From Liolophura sinensis (lineage: Eukaryota > Mollusca > Polyplacophora > Chitonida > Chitonidae): a stretch of 64,000 bases of DNA. Location: NCBI RefSeq assembly GCF_032854445.1, contig NC_088307.1:4464001-4528000 (forward strand), read 5' to 3'. The position numbers and the translations under genes are program-made. How positions within the stretch are numbered: the first letter of the stretch is position 1; each line of letters begins with the position of its first letter. This document shows positions 47,701-58,821 of this stretch, piece by piece. The notes beneath the pieces were generated by a model. The model did not search any database. It was not told the origin of the DNA and saw only the letters and a program-made list of their open reading frames with translations.

Positions 47701-50700
47701 TTAAAAAACAAGAAAGCTACCTCCTGATTAAAGTCCTTCAGTAAAACATTTGGTGTGATGTGAAAACCAATGCAGTTGGAACTACATTCCATACAGAGTT
47801 GGCACATCATAATCTGCATGAACTAGTATTGCTGTGCTGGCTTCGTCTGGGGCTGTACTTTCAAAGGTGTGTCAACTCGTGGGTTTCGCCCAGCTCTGCC
47901 CAGTTTTGTTTCACCATAATGCTGCCCTCTGTCATAGAAGTGAAATATTCTTGAGTGCAACATAAAACAACAGTCCGATAAGTAAATATCACGTACTGCT
48001 GTGCTACAAAAACCCAAGTACTGTATTTCACCTAGAGTTTAGGGTTTTCAGGTGACACATTTTCCTTAATTCTTATTGCTTCATCCACCTCACTAGACTG
48101 CTTGAGAAGTTTTTGTGAAGTTTGATTAAATTCCAGTCAGAAAATTATAAGTATTGTCACCAAAGGTGTCAGTTTAAGGCTTTAATGTGCTTCTGAAAGT
48201 GTTTTTTTTTTTTCACACCAAACTTTAGGTGAAATAGGACGTCATGTTGAATGTCTCTTATTTTCTCCATAAGCACGTCAGCACGGTGCAGAGACCCAGG
48301 AGCCTCTCACCTGTGCTCTTGTTGTGAGTTCAAGTCCGGCTCATGTTGGCTTCCTGTCCTGCACGTGGGAATGTCTGCCAGCAACCTGCGGATTGTCTTG
48401 GGGTTTCCCCCGGGGTCTGCCTGGTTTCCTTCCACCATAATAATGCTGACCGCCGTCGTTTAAGTGAAACATTTTTGAGTGAGGCGTGAAACCTCCAAGT
48501 AAAAAAATTAATGAATAAAATACCATTAATCCAGCCAATTTCACACTTGTTAGAAATACCATTAATCCAGCCAATTTCACACTTGTTAGAAATACCATTA
48601 ATCCAGCCAATTTCACACTTGGTAGAAATACCATTAATCCAGCCAATTTCACACTTGTTAGAAATACCATTAATCCAGCCAATTTCACACTTGTTAGAAA
48701 TACCATTAATCCAGCCAATTTCACACTTGTTAGAAATACCATTAATCCAGCCAATTTCACACTTGGTAGAAATACCATTAATCCAGCCAATTTCACACTT
48801 GGTAGAAATACCATTAATCCAGCCAATTTCACACTTGTTAGGTGTAATGCTTATGTCCAAAGGAAGTGAAGTGCCATGTATTCGCATCATTGAGTGTTAA
48901 ACATGTAAGACTATACATGTACATGATTACACTACAAATGGGCGCCGCACGAAGATAGCAGATTATGTGGATTATTTGTATGTTATATAAATGTTCAGGA
49001 CTCAATGAATGTGTTTTTTGTCTATTTTAGGAGCTATTCCAGCAGATGCTGACTGGTTAAACCTGGTCAAACCAGTCATTGAAAAACGGATACAAAAGTA
49101 AGAACAGAAAATGTATTAAGGCCACTCTTAAAAATTTTGTGTTATGGTTAACTCAGCCCTATCAGAAGAAAAAAAGGATAGGCCTTTAGTGTTACTTTTT
49201 ATTCAGATTAATGGAAAAGATAGAGATTTTAATGAAATTAACATTAAGAGAAAAAAAAAATTCCAGCAGAAGCCCCATGAAAACTGTACAGTAGGACCCT
49301 TTTTTGGATGTGTTGTCAGGTCACCACCCAACAAACATACTTTTTAACAGTGGCCTAAGGAGTAGTTTTGTCTTCCAAACTTTGCATGGATAGATATTGT
49401 TACTGCAGACACACTTAATATAATATGCTTTGGTCTGCAATGCTGTCACTTTTGTGTGGAAATTAAAAGGCATGTTCTTGGCTTTCAAGCTCTGATAATT
49501 AAGAAATATATTAATTCAAACTACAATGGGGTCAATAAAATAGAATGTACAGACTCTTCATTGTGACAGAAAGTCAATTTATGTTTTAATTTAGTTGTAA
49601 ATATGTTGCAGTGGTGCTTATTTCTTCACTCTTGATTGTAGATACAACGCAGATGAAATTCACTTTAATCTCATGGCTATAGTCTCAGACAGGAAGATGC
49701 TGTATCAGCAGAAGTTGACAGAACTGTCCAACAAACTGGAGGTAAGACGGCAGAGCAACCTTTATTCAGTTTGAAGTTGTTTTTTTGAGCCATATTCAGA
49801 ATATTACATAAATTCAATTTGAACATATCTAGAGTTCTGTGAATCAAGCTGTTCGTGTTACGAGTTATCTCCCTTTTACGAAAATCTTCCTGACCCTCTG
49901 CGTTGAGTAGATTTAAGAAGGCAGTTTTTTGAAGCGGAGGGGTGTATGAAATAAAACATGGCACATAATAATAGCGTAGCGTAAGTGACTGCATGTGAGC
50001 ACACATGGTCTGACTGGTTTCCTCCCCTGGCATCAGGTGGCGCTAATTTTTTTAGCTCCTTCGAAGGTAAGCACACAATTTGCCTCCAGAGTTTGTTTTC
50101 GGGGGTCTGACGTTTGCTAAATGGCTTGTAGCGGCCAAATTAAAACCTAGTTTACCAGATATGAATATTTGCCAGCGACATTGATTCGCTATAAAAGCAT
50201 GTTTTTTATCAGACTTAACATGGGGATGTGTGCCAGACAGAACTTCACTTCAGCTGTTCAGGCCAGCCGTATTGGTTGTGGAAAATGTGACCATTCATTG
50301 ATGTATGAAGTAGCAGTGTATTTTATCTCTCTATATGTGTAGCCTCTCTATTTAAACATCGTTATAATTAATACTCCATGAGGCTAATCACTATTCGTGG
50401 ATCTCTTAATTTTCTCATTACAGGTGGCTGATTTTCGCTGTAAATTTCATGTGATTAGTACCCAGTCAATAAGTCAAATCAGACTTCGTTTTGAACTGCT
50501 TTTCTTGATTGAAATCCTTGTTTATTTTAGGATAGGCTAGGATAATATTTAATATATAGTAGACTTTAGATAATGTGCAGAGCGTTCACCTGGCTGAACT
50601 ATGTAGATTAGTTTCTAGTAATACACGTATTAAGATGTTACATGATTTTTGATTCTCGCGAATGTTATTTTTTTTCTTTAGGTCGTTTTGACATGTCCTT

Positions 50701-53700
50701 TTACAGACTGAAAGGGACAACCATATATCCTATAAGCCGTTATTGGGCATTAATGTATGACCATTCTGTCTTGATTCATAACCACTGAATATTTTTTAAA
50801 ATTAATGTCAAGACTAATTGCTCATGTTGTGAGTTTCAGTCAATCTAGACTGATGCTCTACCTATAGGTTGTAAGCTTTCTGGGCAGGTCTTCTCACTTC
50901 ACTGGACTGGTATCTTGAAATATATGCCACAATAACGGCAATATGTGCCGATTGTTAGTTTACAATATCAACTAGGAGGCCAGCTTAAGTTTATATATGG
51001 GCAGTGATAATTACTTTAGTCAATGCAGGCTAGTAACTTAAAAAAAAAAATATTCAATTTTAGTATCTTAAACGGTTGGTCAAAACAAAAATAAAAATTT
51101 TAGTTGAAAGAAAAACTTTATTTCGTTCAGAAAGTGGTGGTGGGTACATGGGAAAATGAATTTGATGAATATTTTTTAAAATTCTGAACAAAAAGTTTTT
51201 CTTGTCACCATTCACGATTTTGTTGTTTTAGCAAGGTGGAATGGAATCTGATGACATCCAATCAGAAATCAGTAGGATCAACATGTTGATTCAGGATGAG
51301 GATATGAAGATGGAGAGGTACAAGGTAAGGGAGACAACTATATTGTCGATCAGTAAATCTTTTGATGTGATACCTAATAAGCCAGAAAGCTATTTATAAG
51401 TGTGCATACGTATGCATGCTTAGAACGGGAGATACAGGGCACAAGCAAAAGTACATGGTGTTTCATGAAAGTTTTGACGAAATCCCTGGATTCTGCTTAG
51501 TTAAGTTTTTGTGGGTATTTTGAAAGTTTTCAACTACAAACTATGCTTAAGTCCAAATGAAGTTTCAGGTATCGCAAAGATTCACGAAAGTTGCACATAC
51601 TTTGCGGAATTGTGTGTGACTACGGAGGATTGAAATGCTTAAACATAAGGACATTTGCCCAACCTTAAACATCGACGTCCTCCCACCATAATGCTGGCCG
51701 CTGTCATATAAGTGAAATGTTCTGGAGTACGCCGTAAAACACCATTCAGATAGATAAATCAGATAAATTAAACCTGGATATCTAATGCACACTCAAAGCC
51801 ACTATTTAATTTACAGATCTTAGCATTAAGAGATCTGATGGTCCAGTTTGCATACTGGTGTTTGGATATTTTAGAAGATTGTGCAAGACTTGCCCTTGTT
51901 ATTGTTTCATGTTAGTACCTCTAATAGTTAACCAATGTAGACATCGTTTAGACGCATCTCTATGTCTGCTAATATAAGGGTTAAGTAAAAACATTAAGAG
52001 TCTAGTGACTTGTACCCCGTTGTTGTTTTTTTTGTTGTTTTTTTTTGTATTCGAACTGTTGTAAACTGAAGTTCCCATTGAATGTGACAAAAATGTGTGA
52101 TTGTATGGAATGCGTTAGACTCTTTGGTTTTTTGTCATATCAAGTTAAAGAAGCTGTCATATTGTTTGGGAAATGGCTCAAAGCTCTATGTGACAGTCTC
52201 CCTGCACTAGTAGGTTCAAGTATCCCATGTCATATGCTTTAGTCCTGCAGAATAAGTATTGTATGTTGTACACCTCGTGTAATGCAAAATCCTGTATTTC
52301 AGTGTGATAGAAAAGACATGTGAACTCAAATCTGTGCAAGCCTTGATACCATATTTGACACCATCTTACATTAATTTCCCACCTACTGTATGGTGTTTTG
52401 GGATTGTGTGAGTCAGTTGGATAGTTGAGAAAAGAACAAGATGGCTGATGAGAGGTTAAATATTCTGTTTACAGAAGGAGAATATTCGGCGTAAACACAA
52501 CTACCTTCCATTTATTATGGAGCTTCTGAAAATACTCGCCAAGGAGCAGAAACTTGTTCCCCTGGTAGAAAAGGTATGGTCTACATAGTTACCTGTCTTC
52601 TTCAAGTAGGGAATGTCTTTATTCAGTTGTTATATTAGCCATTCAAATGTGAGTGAGCTAACATTGTTAACAGTGACTGTGCTAATATGGCTAACTGTGA
52701 CTGAGTTAACATGGCTAACTGTGACTGAGCTAATATGGCTAACTGTGACTGAACTAACATGGCTAACTGTGACTGGGCTAATATGGCTAACAGTGACTGA
52801 GCTAATATGGCTAACTGTGACTGAGCTAATATTGCTAACTGTGACTGAGCTAGTATGGTTAACTGTGACTGAGCTAATATGGCTAACTGTGACTGAGCTA
52901 ACATGGCTAACTGTGACTGAGCTAACATGGCTAACTGTGACTGGGCTAATATGGCTAACAGTGACTGAGCTAATATGGCTAACTGTGACTGAGCTAATAT
53001 GGCTGACTGTGATGAGCTAATATGGCTGACTGTGACTGAACTAACATGGCTAACTGTGACTAAGCTAATATGGCTAACTGTGACTGAGCTAATATGGCTA
53101 ACTGTGACTGAGCTAATATTGCTAATTGTGACTGAGCTAACATGGCCAACTGTGACTGAGCTAACATGGCTAACTGTGACTGAGCTAATATGGCTAACTG
53201 TGACTGAGCTAACATGGCCAACTGTGACTGAGCTAACACGTCCAACTGTGACTGAGCTAACATGGCTAACTGTGACTGAGCTAACAGGGCTAACTGTGAC
53301 TGGGGTAATATGGCTAACAGTGACTAAGCTAATATGGCTAACTGTGACTGAGCTAATATGGCTGACTGTGACTGAACTTACATGGCTAACTGTGACTGAG
53401 CTAATATGGCTAACTGTGACTGAGCTAATATGGCTAACTGTGACTGAGCTAATATGGCTAACTGTGAATGAGCTAATATTGCTAACTGTAACTGAGCTAA
53501 CATGACAAACTGTGACTGAGCTAATATGGCTAACTGTGACTGAGCTAATATGACTAACTGTGACTGAGCTAACATGGCCAACTGTGACTGAACTAACATG
53601 GCTAACTGTGACTGAGCTAATATTGCTAACTGTGACTAAGCTAACATGACCAACTGTGACTGAGCTAACATGACCAACTGTGACTGAGCTAACATGGCCA

Positions 53701-54706
53701 ACTGTGACTGAGCTAACATGGCTAACTGTGACTGAGCTAATATGGCTAACTGTGACTGAGCTAATATGGCTAACTGTGACTGAGCTAACATGGCCAACTG
53801 TGACCGAGCTAACACGGCCAACTGTGACTGATCTAACATGGCTAACTGTGACTGAGCTAACACGGCCAACTGTGACTGAGCTAATATGGTTAACTGTGAC
53901 TGAGCTAACATGGCCAACTGTGACTGAGCTAACACGGCCAACTGTGACTGAGCTAACACGGCTAACTGTGACTGAGCTAATATTGCTAACTGTGACTGAG
54001 CTAACATGGCTAACTGTGACTGAGCTAATATGGCTAACTGTGATGGGGCTAATATGGCTATCTGTGACTGAGGTAAAATGGCTAATTGGAAAGTTTCTGT
54101 TAAATGCTGTACCTAAAAATTCAAACTTTGTCTATGACTGTTGAGTTACTCATTTTGCTGGATTCAGAGGGTTCCATTGATCTTGGACAGATTTGATTGG
54201 AGTGTAAGATAATATCCAAGTGGCAGAATAAAAGGAATACTTGATGGTTTTTCTCTCCCTTAAAAGGACTCACTCTTTTGTGGTGAATCTTTAAGTATGT
54301 AAAGATGTTTACGTAGATTGCAGCTAGGCCTTGAGTGGCCCAGCTGACTCTTTTCCTGACCAATGAGATCACAGGTTCAAATCCAGCTCTTGTTGGTTCA
54401 GCCGTGGCTATAAGTCAGGAGGTTTGTCACGAAGTGGGGCAGAAGTTTGCTCCTGGCATCCTGATTAACTCCATCCCAGAAACCTGACAGCTGTATAGAA
54501 AGTGAAAAATTTTCAAGTACAGCCGACATCAATCAAGCACATAATAATGAAAGAAAAAAAATATATAATGTATACATATCATCGAAAACCTTGACTGGGA
54601 AGTGAAAACTTACTGTTTCTCATCATTTTTTTTTTGTCTTTTAAAGGCAAAGGAAAAGATTGCCAAGAAGAAGGAAGAAAAAGAGAAGTTGTCAGCAAAA
54701 TCTTAA
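38739..54706 (+). CDS. UCHL5: Ubiquitin carboxyl-terminal hydrolase L5 (UCH37), 11 coding exons, 326 aa
   Basis: UCHL5 is a cysteine deubiquitinase that trims ubiquitin chains at the 19S proteasome, where it binds RPN13/ADRM1, and in the INO80 complex through NFRKB. Exons: 38739-38811, 39004-39067, 40024-40129, 41059-41184, 43531-43592, 47157-47287, 49031-49097, 49642-49741, 51232-51324, 52475-52573, 54647-54706. All are GT-AG, phases match, total 981 nt; human UCHL5 has 329 residues. The UCH domain is residues 1 to about 226 with Gln81, nucleophile Cys87 (NNACATQAI), His163 (FHFVGYLP) and Asp178 (LYELDG), each one less than in human. Exons 8-9 encode a helical linker; exon 10 has the [14 protein letters not shown] block and exon 11 the Lys/Glu-rich tail used for RPN13 binding. 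ATG context agcATGt is acceptable. Introns 3, 4, 5, 6 and 10 contain tandem arrays. Confidence 0.96.
40661..40797 (+). mobile_element. SINE family A, 5' half joined to an exon-derived array
   Basis: The head (gcctctgtggcctagtggtt) and body to 'taagtgcggaggtct' are clear. The element stops abruptly at about 40,797, where the duplicated UCHL5 exon sequence begins, and its tail is missing. Confidence 0.75.
40798..41058 (+). repeat. 96-bp array copied from UCHL5 exon 4 start with its acceptor
   Basis: Copies begin at 40867 and 40963, with a partial one from about 40,798; the true exon begins at 41059, so the period is exactly 96 bp. Each full copy has 74 nt of exon (including the NxACATQAI active-site codons), then cggtaatgtcttgatttgttacag, which recreates an acceptor. 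The translated copies end at an in-frame TAA (DMSR, DLSR) instead of continuing to GETL. Confidence 0.93.
41059..41184 (+). other. UCHL5 exon 4, active-site cysteine exon
   Basis: This 42-codon, phase 0 exon encodes residues 82-123, with catalytic Cys87 six codons from its start. Its first 74 nt plus the 22 nt ahead of its acceptor are duplicated immediately upstream. The true exon is the one that continues with [15 protein letters not shown] and ends at a good GTAAGC donor. Confidence 0.93.
41730..43090 (+). repeat. 70-bp array with nested 20-bp repeats and CRE-type palindromes
   Basis: Unit of 70 bp (gtggctaaacctgatgtgac, then cagtctgtgtgtgctaacat). Between about 42,540-42,650 and 42,770-43,010 only its ctgatgtgacatcgctggtc part is amplified as a 20-bp repeat, giving a mosaic. 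Eight units contain the exact palindrome TGACGTCA. Lies in UCHL5 intron 4. Confidence 0.92.
43695..46630 (+). repeat. 46-48-bp minisatellite, about 62 copies
   Basis: Unit tgacattgccacgcttacgt + ctgtgaagtaatgttttctgctcgctg, mostly 47-48 bp, with shorter variants (gaagtatg, gaaggacg). Variants are interleaved, suggesting block duplications. It fills most of UCHL5 intron 5 and starts about 100 bp after exon 5. Several open frames of 76-85 codons are artefacts. Confidence 0.95.
46875..47080 (-). mobile_element. SINE family B, 5' part, reversed
   Basis: Complement of the family B body (caaccaatcgttgcactatc, gccaagcgaggaagttacat) and head (ctatcaactgtgctatcggt). The (ACTC)n tail is absent. Lies in UCHL5 intron 5 after the long array. 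Confidence 0.78.
47820..47985 (+). mobile_element. SINE family A, 5'-truncated and diverged
   Basis: Body (tgctggcttcgtctggggct) and tail (gaaatattcttgagtgcaac) are recognisable. Lies in UCHL5 intron 6. Confidence 0.7.
48270..48507 (+). mobile_element. SINE family A, head truncated
   Basis: Keeps the gagttcaagtccggctcatg B-box part, the body and a diverged tail. A 36-bp tandem array starts within 20 bp of its 3' end, in UCHL5 intron 6. Confidence 0.78.
48514..48842 (+). repeat. 36-bp minisatellite, 9 copies
   Basis: Nine near-identical units starting ataccattaatccagccaat, with a single common variant (cttgttag or cttggtag). The high identity suggests recent expansion. It starts just after the SINE at 48270-48507 in UCHL5 intron 6. 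The 12-codon period creates overlapping open frames on both strands (129-186 codons), which are not genes. Confidence 0.95.
49742..51231 (+). other. UCHL5 intron 8
   Basis: About 1.5 kb of AT-rich sequence with no SINE or tandem array, the longest array-free UCHL5 intron. The 118-codon minus-strand frame at 49677-50033 overlaps exon 8 in antisense and shows no domain. Confidence 0.5.
51672..51770 (+). mobile_element. SINE family A, 3' tail fragment
   Basis: Contains tcccaccataatgctggcc, gtgaaatgttctggagtac and gccgtaaaacacc, then GATAAAT-like repeats. Lies in UCHL5 intron 9. Confidence 0.7.
52645..54085 (+). repeat. 24-bp minisatellite, about 60 copies
   Basis: Unit ctaatatggctaactgtgac + tgag with variants (catggcc, cacggcc, tattgct). 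Fills much of UCHL5 intron 10, starting about 70 bp after exon 10. The 8-codon period makes long open frames on both strands (up to 168 codons, repeating TELIWLTV or LAQSQLAM) that are artefacts. Confidence 0.95.
54326..54545 (+). mobile_element. old diverged SINE of family A type
   Basis: A tRNA-like head (gccttgagtggcccagctga), a B-box-like caggttcaaatcc and a tail-like ttttcaagtacag occur in the right order but are strongly diverged. Lies in the last UCHL5 coding intron. Confidence 0.55.
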
Positions 54707-55900
54707 AGGTAATCCTCAAACTATACTTTCAAACTTGCATATCCTCTATTTCTCAAGTTTGAGTTCAAATTTCAAGGTGAAGTCAGGCTCAGAGGAATTC
54801 TCTCTGCCAAAAAAGAAATTAAAATCAGATCTTAGACCAACAAAATGCAGTTTCAGTGAGCCTTACTTTAATGTTGTGCTGTTGGCTTGGGCAGGGAATT
54901 GGTGTATTAGCCCAATCAACGTTTCAGGGTCTCAGGTGGAAGCTCTCGCAAACTAGTGTCGATAAGAGACGGCATTTTATGCCAGATTGAATACAGATCT
55001 GTGTATCGACTAGACAGCACCGTTGGCACCTAACTTAAAATCACATCTTTTGTATGCGTTAGTTTGTGACAGCTTGTCTCGTTGACATCTGCCTGAAATG
55101 CCGATGGGGCTTGTAAGCGATGGACGATGCTCTTGAGGTTGATTACTTTCTTGAAGACCTCTTCTCTCCACCAGCATAGCAGCATGCAAGTTTGTACTTC
55201 ATACATGGGAAAGTTTGTTAGGACCTTGCCAAATATCATTGATTTATCCAGAGCACAAGTTGTGGCTCTTTCGAACTAACGTGGATAAAAAAGATGGGAT
55301 TTCATGGTATCTGCCAAGGGCGCCGTTGAGCCAACAGTTACGGCTTTGAACGATGTATATTCAGTATAGCAACTACCGTGAAATCACGCCTTTACCTGTT
55401 GTAGTACAAGAAAGCCAAATCTTAAATCTACGTGATCTCGCGAGATTGATGAAATACTGATCGGGCTTATTGAAAGAACGGTTTGAAATACTAGTGCCAA
55501 CTGGTCGTCAAATTGAATAATAGGCTTAATGAAGGTCTCTTTGTGCGATGATGTTTTGTTTTAGTTAAGATTTTAAAATCCTTGGTTTGGTTTCTCCTTC
55601 AGGTTCTTTCACTGCCTAGTTGTCTCCCTTGATCCCCATCGTCCATTGCAGACAGAGTTACTGGCGCCATCGTTTTTCCGTTAAATATGTAGTGATTTTG
55701 CTCATCATGTCTTATCATCACTTTTTCGATCGCTAAGTACTTCCAATGCTGTCTTTACAGTGACCAATTCTATGATGTATTTATTTATCTAGCTTTGATG
55801 AAGGGTGAGAAAAAGTTGAAGCTTTAGGATTCCCGTATGGTTCAGGGTGCCAATACCTTTATAGTGGACAGTTGGAAAGTGACATTGAATAAAAAAAAAA
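54707..55900 (+). other. UCHL5 3' UTR with possible UTR intron and poly(A) signal
   Basis: Two bases after the TAA stop lies a donor-like AAAG|GTAATC (54708/54709), and a pyrimidine-rich acceptor CTCCTTCAG ends at 55602, so the last intron may lie in the 3' UTR. An AATAAA followed by a short A run is at 55888-55893 and could end the transcript. A 69-codon minus-strand open frame at 55030-55239 has no recognisable similarity. Confidence 0.35.
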
Positions 55901-56091
55901 AAGAATTGCAATTTCAATGACTGTGTTAGTTGTCGTCATTTCTGGGGGAACAGTTCTCCAGTCTCACTAATGTCTGACATCATCCTAGCTAGATCTAAAA
56001 TAGGTAAGCCGGACTAAAAAAGACCGTCTTTACATACAGTCCTCTCGTTTTGTTCACCAGTTTGTGAATTCTTGCGTTTACACGTCGATCA

Positions 56092-56296
56092 GGACCCAGT
56101 ATCACGAAGCAGTTTTAGACTTAAGTCAGACTTAGTCTTAATTTGTGGTATAATTCCTGAGCTCATTTTTGGACTTAAGCGCTAATTGTCAAGTTCGTCA
56201 TGCAAGTATTAAAATTTAAAAAAGCCCCTAAAGATAAGTAACAATTTTAGAGCAGCAAAGACTGAGTTAAGCCTAAGACTGTCTCGTGATCCCGGA
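56092..56296. mobile_element. MITE-like element, same family
   Basis: Starts ggacccagtatcacgaagca and ends agactgtctcgtgatcccgg. Inner arms (gacttaagtcagacttagtc and its counterpart) are mirrored. A half-length relative at about 3728-3840 begins ggccccgaggtcacgaaacg, and 1738-1850 shares the central part. Confidence 0.6.
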
Positions 56297-57124
56297 GCTA
56301 GTAGACACAGGGTTTGATTCGTCTACAAAGGGCCCAAATATGCACCTGTCACTTCAGGTATTAGTATCTTCTCCATCTGAGCCGCTGTCGTTTTAGCGTT
56401 TACACGAACGAAAATGGTGTACTAAAGCGAGCCGTTCTAATCTACCAAATCTGGCCTCAAACCACCAAGTTTTGGAAGTGTAAAACGGCGGATATAGCGG
56501 TCGTCAGCACGTCTGCTGTTTGTTCAATCAAATTCATGCTTCTATATTTTGGGGAAAGATATAAGCTACTAGTATTTCACTAATTAGTGTGTTCAAACAA
56601 GGATGCTGGCATAGGCCCGAAAGAGATCTAGTTAGCCCTAGCAAAATCACTACGAGTAATAGGGCTAGTAATAGTAATAGTTTCAAACTGTCTTATCAAG
56701 AGCACGCATTTGACCAATTATATGCAGTATTGTTGCGAATAGGTCAACCGGATGTCTAACAATTGGTTACTAATATTCAGTCTTCCTGTGACTTCATGAT
56801 GTCACAGTTACGTTCCCCGGGAATGGAATGAAGAGTAACGTCACGAGAAGGCATGATTGAACGTTGGATGTGTTAGTTCCATCCATTATGTATTAGTCTT
56901 GAAAATATTCAAGTTTTCAATCATTCTCATGAGCGGAACATATAAGGCAAAGCGCTGGCTCATTCGACTAAAACGTTGATCAGCGCCTGACTGGTGAGGT
57001 CGCAGACTGTGACAAAACGGGACACGGCCGTAAGTCAGCACGTTTGCCAGATACATGTGGAGGGGTGGTAGGTTGCCTCGGGGGATCTGGGTTTCTCTGT
57101 CCATAAAACCAGTCCGCCATCTGA

Positions 57125-57445
57125 TATTTGATTTATTTGTGTGATTGGTGTTTTACGCTGTACTCGTGAATATTTCGCTTACACGACGGCTGCCATCGAC
57201 TTACACGACTCCATCGTATGAGTGAAAACATCCTGATTATTGCTATTAATAGCACGACAACTCTTGCCTCGCCGCCAATGATTTGTTGATGTAGTTATTT
57301 GGTTAGTATTTTACGCCGTACTGAAAAATATTTCACTTACACGACGGCGGCCAGTGTTACGATGGGAAGAAACTCGGGGGGGAAACCCACGGCCATTTGT
57401 AGGTAGCTGGAAAACTTTCACACGTACGGCCTAGCCGACAATGGC
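57125..57445 (-). mobile_element. two broken SINE family A copies in tandem
   Basis: Two reversed tails occur (gattggtgttttacgctgta at about 57,142 and ggttagtattttacgccgta at about 57,300). The second continues through the body to cacacgtacggccta; both lack the head. Confidence 0.68.
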
Positions 57446-57905
57446 ATGTAGTGTATCATGTAATGCCAGCTTCACACGATTCGATAATTTTGTCGTGTCG
57501 ACTGGTTAGATTTGCCAATTTAAATGAAAATAGGGCAAATCTGTTTTTCCTAAGCCCCATGAATTCAAACTATGCGATTTGTCGAATGTAACAAGGACAT
57601 GAAGTATCGCTCGTGATCCTACTTCCATTCGACTATCGGATCCTGTGGACGCAAACGTAGGTCGTTCGGTAAATACTCAAAGTATAAAACTAACAATACA
57701 AGCAGGTGTACTTATACATCGTTTATTGATTGGAAAAACGAATATGACTGAAACAGTGTTGAGTATGACTTGGAAATACCAATTAAACACATGGGGATCT
57801 ATTTTACGGAATGCATGTAAATGTTACTGCGCATGTAAATGTACGAGTTCACAGTGTCGCTTTATTTAGTCATTTCGGAACACAAACAGACCGAAAGGAG
57901 ACAGA

Positions 57906-58171
57906 ATTTATTTATTTGATTGGTTGGTGTTTTACGCCGTACTCAAGAATATTTCACTTACACAACGACGGCCAGCATTATGGTGGGAGGAAACCGGGCA
58001 AAACCCGGGAGAAACCCACGACCATCCGCAGGTTGCTAGAAGACCTTCCCACGTACGGCCGGACAGGAAGCCAGCATGAGCTGGACTTGAACTCACAGCG
58101 ACCGCATTGGTGAGAAATTCCTGGGTCATTACGCTGCGCTAGCGCGCTCACCGACTGAGCCACGAAAGCCC
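57906..58171 (-). mobile_element. SINE family A, full length with target-site duplication
   Basis: Complete element from reversed tail to tRNA-like head (ccgactgagccacgaaagcc). An 18-bp flanking repeat (ccgaaaggaga[c/t]agaatt) lies at 57891-57908 and 58172-58189 with one mismatch, the expected target-site duplication of a fairly recent insertion. This is the best reference copy in the window. Confidence 0.9.
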
Positions 58172-58284
58172 CCGAAAGGAGATAGAATTAGCGTCGAAGT
58201 GGCAAATCGCGTCTCCTGAATGCACAAGGGTTTGGGACCTTTTACGCATGCAAGGTATTCTTATGGTCTCAAAGCTCTGTGACT

Positions 58285-58445
58285 AAGTACCATGTGGCAT
58301 CCAGCTAGTAGTCCGACTTGTCTACATTCATATTATCTTTTATTACATACTGATATTAACAATATACGACGAATGTGAGTATAACACAAAATAGTACGAA
58401 CGCAGGCATGTTTGACTACTAGCTGGATGCTCATGGCCTCTCAGT
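58285..58445. repeat. short inverted repeat with a nearby direct copy
   Basis: catccagctagtagtc (about 58,300) and its complement gactactagctggatg (about 58,411) flank about 95 bp. The right-arm neighbourhood (gtacgaacgcaggcatgtt + gactacta) recurs as a direct repeat at 58691-58720 inside the transposon-like open frame. It may be the edge of a rearranged DNA transposon. Confidence 0.5.
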
Positions 58446-58563
58446 ATAGCACAAAATACAAGGTGCCCCTGAAGTCGTGCAGCATCCTGATTTTCATTTT
58501 TTTTCAGTGGTTCAGATTTAATACTGGTTTTATTTTTTTTTTTTCTTTCTTTTAGAGTTAATT

Positions 58564-58821
58564 ATGGCTAATAAACTAACAGTACAAGAAAGAGTTGAAT
58601 TGGTTTTTATGTTTGAAACAGATGGGGCAACACATCGCTCTGTAGCTCAAGCATTCAACCTCAACCTGGATGCTGCGCGGGACACCCTGAAGTACGAACG
58701 CAGGCATGTTCGACTACTACCAGTAGCTGGATATAGCGTTATCTGTATATACGATATGTTCTCTTTGCGAAGTAATAACGATTTCGACGCTGTATATACG
58801 TCCTGTACTTCGCCACTGTGA
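58564..58821 (+). pseudogene. fragment of a transposon-like helix-turn-helix protein
   Basis: The first about 45 codons (KLTVQERVELVFMFETDGATHRSVAQAF region) resemble the N-terminal helix-turn-helix, DUF4817-like, found in transposase-type open frames of invertebrates. After about residue 45 the sequence stops resembling a protein and runs into the degenerate repeat at 58735, so this is a truncated remnant. The family call is from recall of the pattern. Confidence 0.35.

Noticed and set aside
48514-48842. CRISPR-like look of regularly spaced short repeats (also the 24-, 25-, 47- and 70-bp arrays)
   Set aside because: Units are joined head to tail without unique spacers, and the surroundings are animal genes with introns.
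48330-48900. Open frames of 186, 163 and 129 codons
   Set aside because: They cross a SINE and a 36-bp array and encode simple repeats.
49677-50033. 118-codon minus-strand open frame
   Set aside because: Overlaps UCHL5 exon 8 in antisense; no similarity seen.
52613-54144. Long open frames on both strands with TELIWLTV or LAQSQLAM repeats
   Set aside because: Artefact of the 24-bp array; no start context, no non-repeat part, inside a UCHL5 intron.
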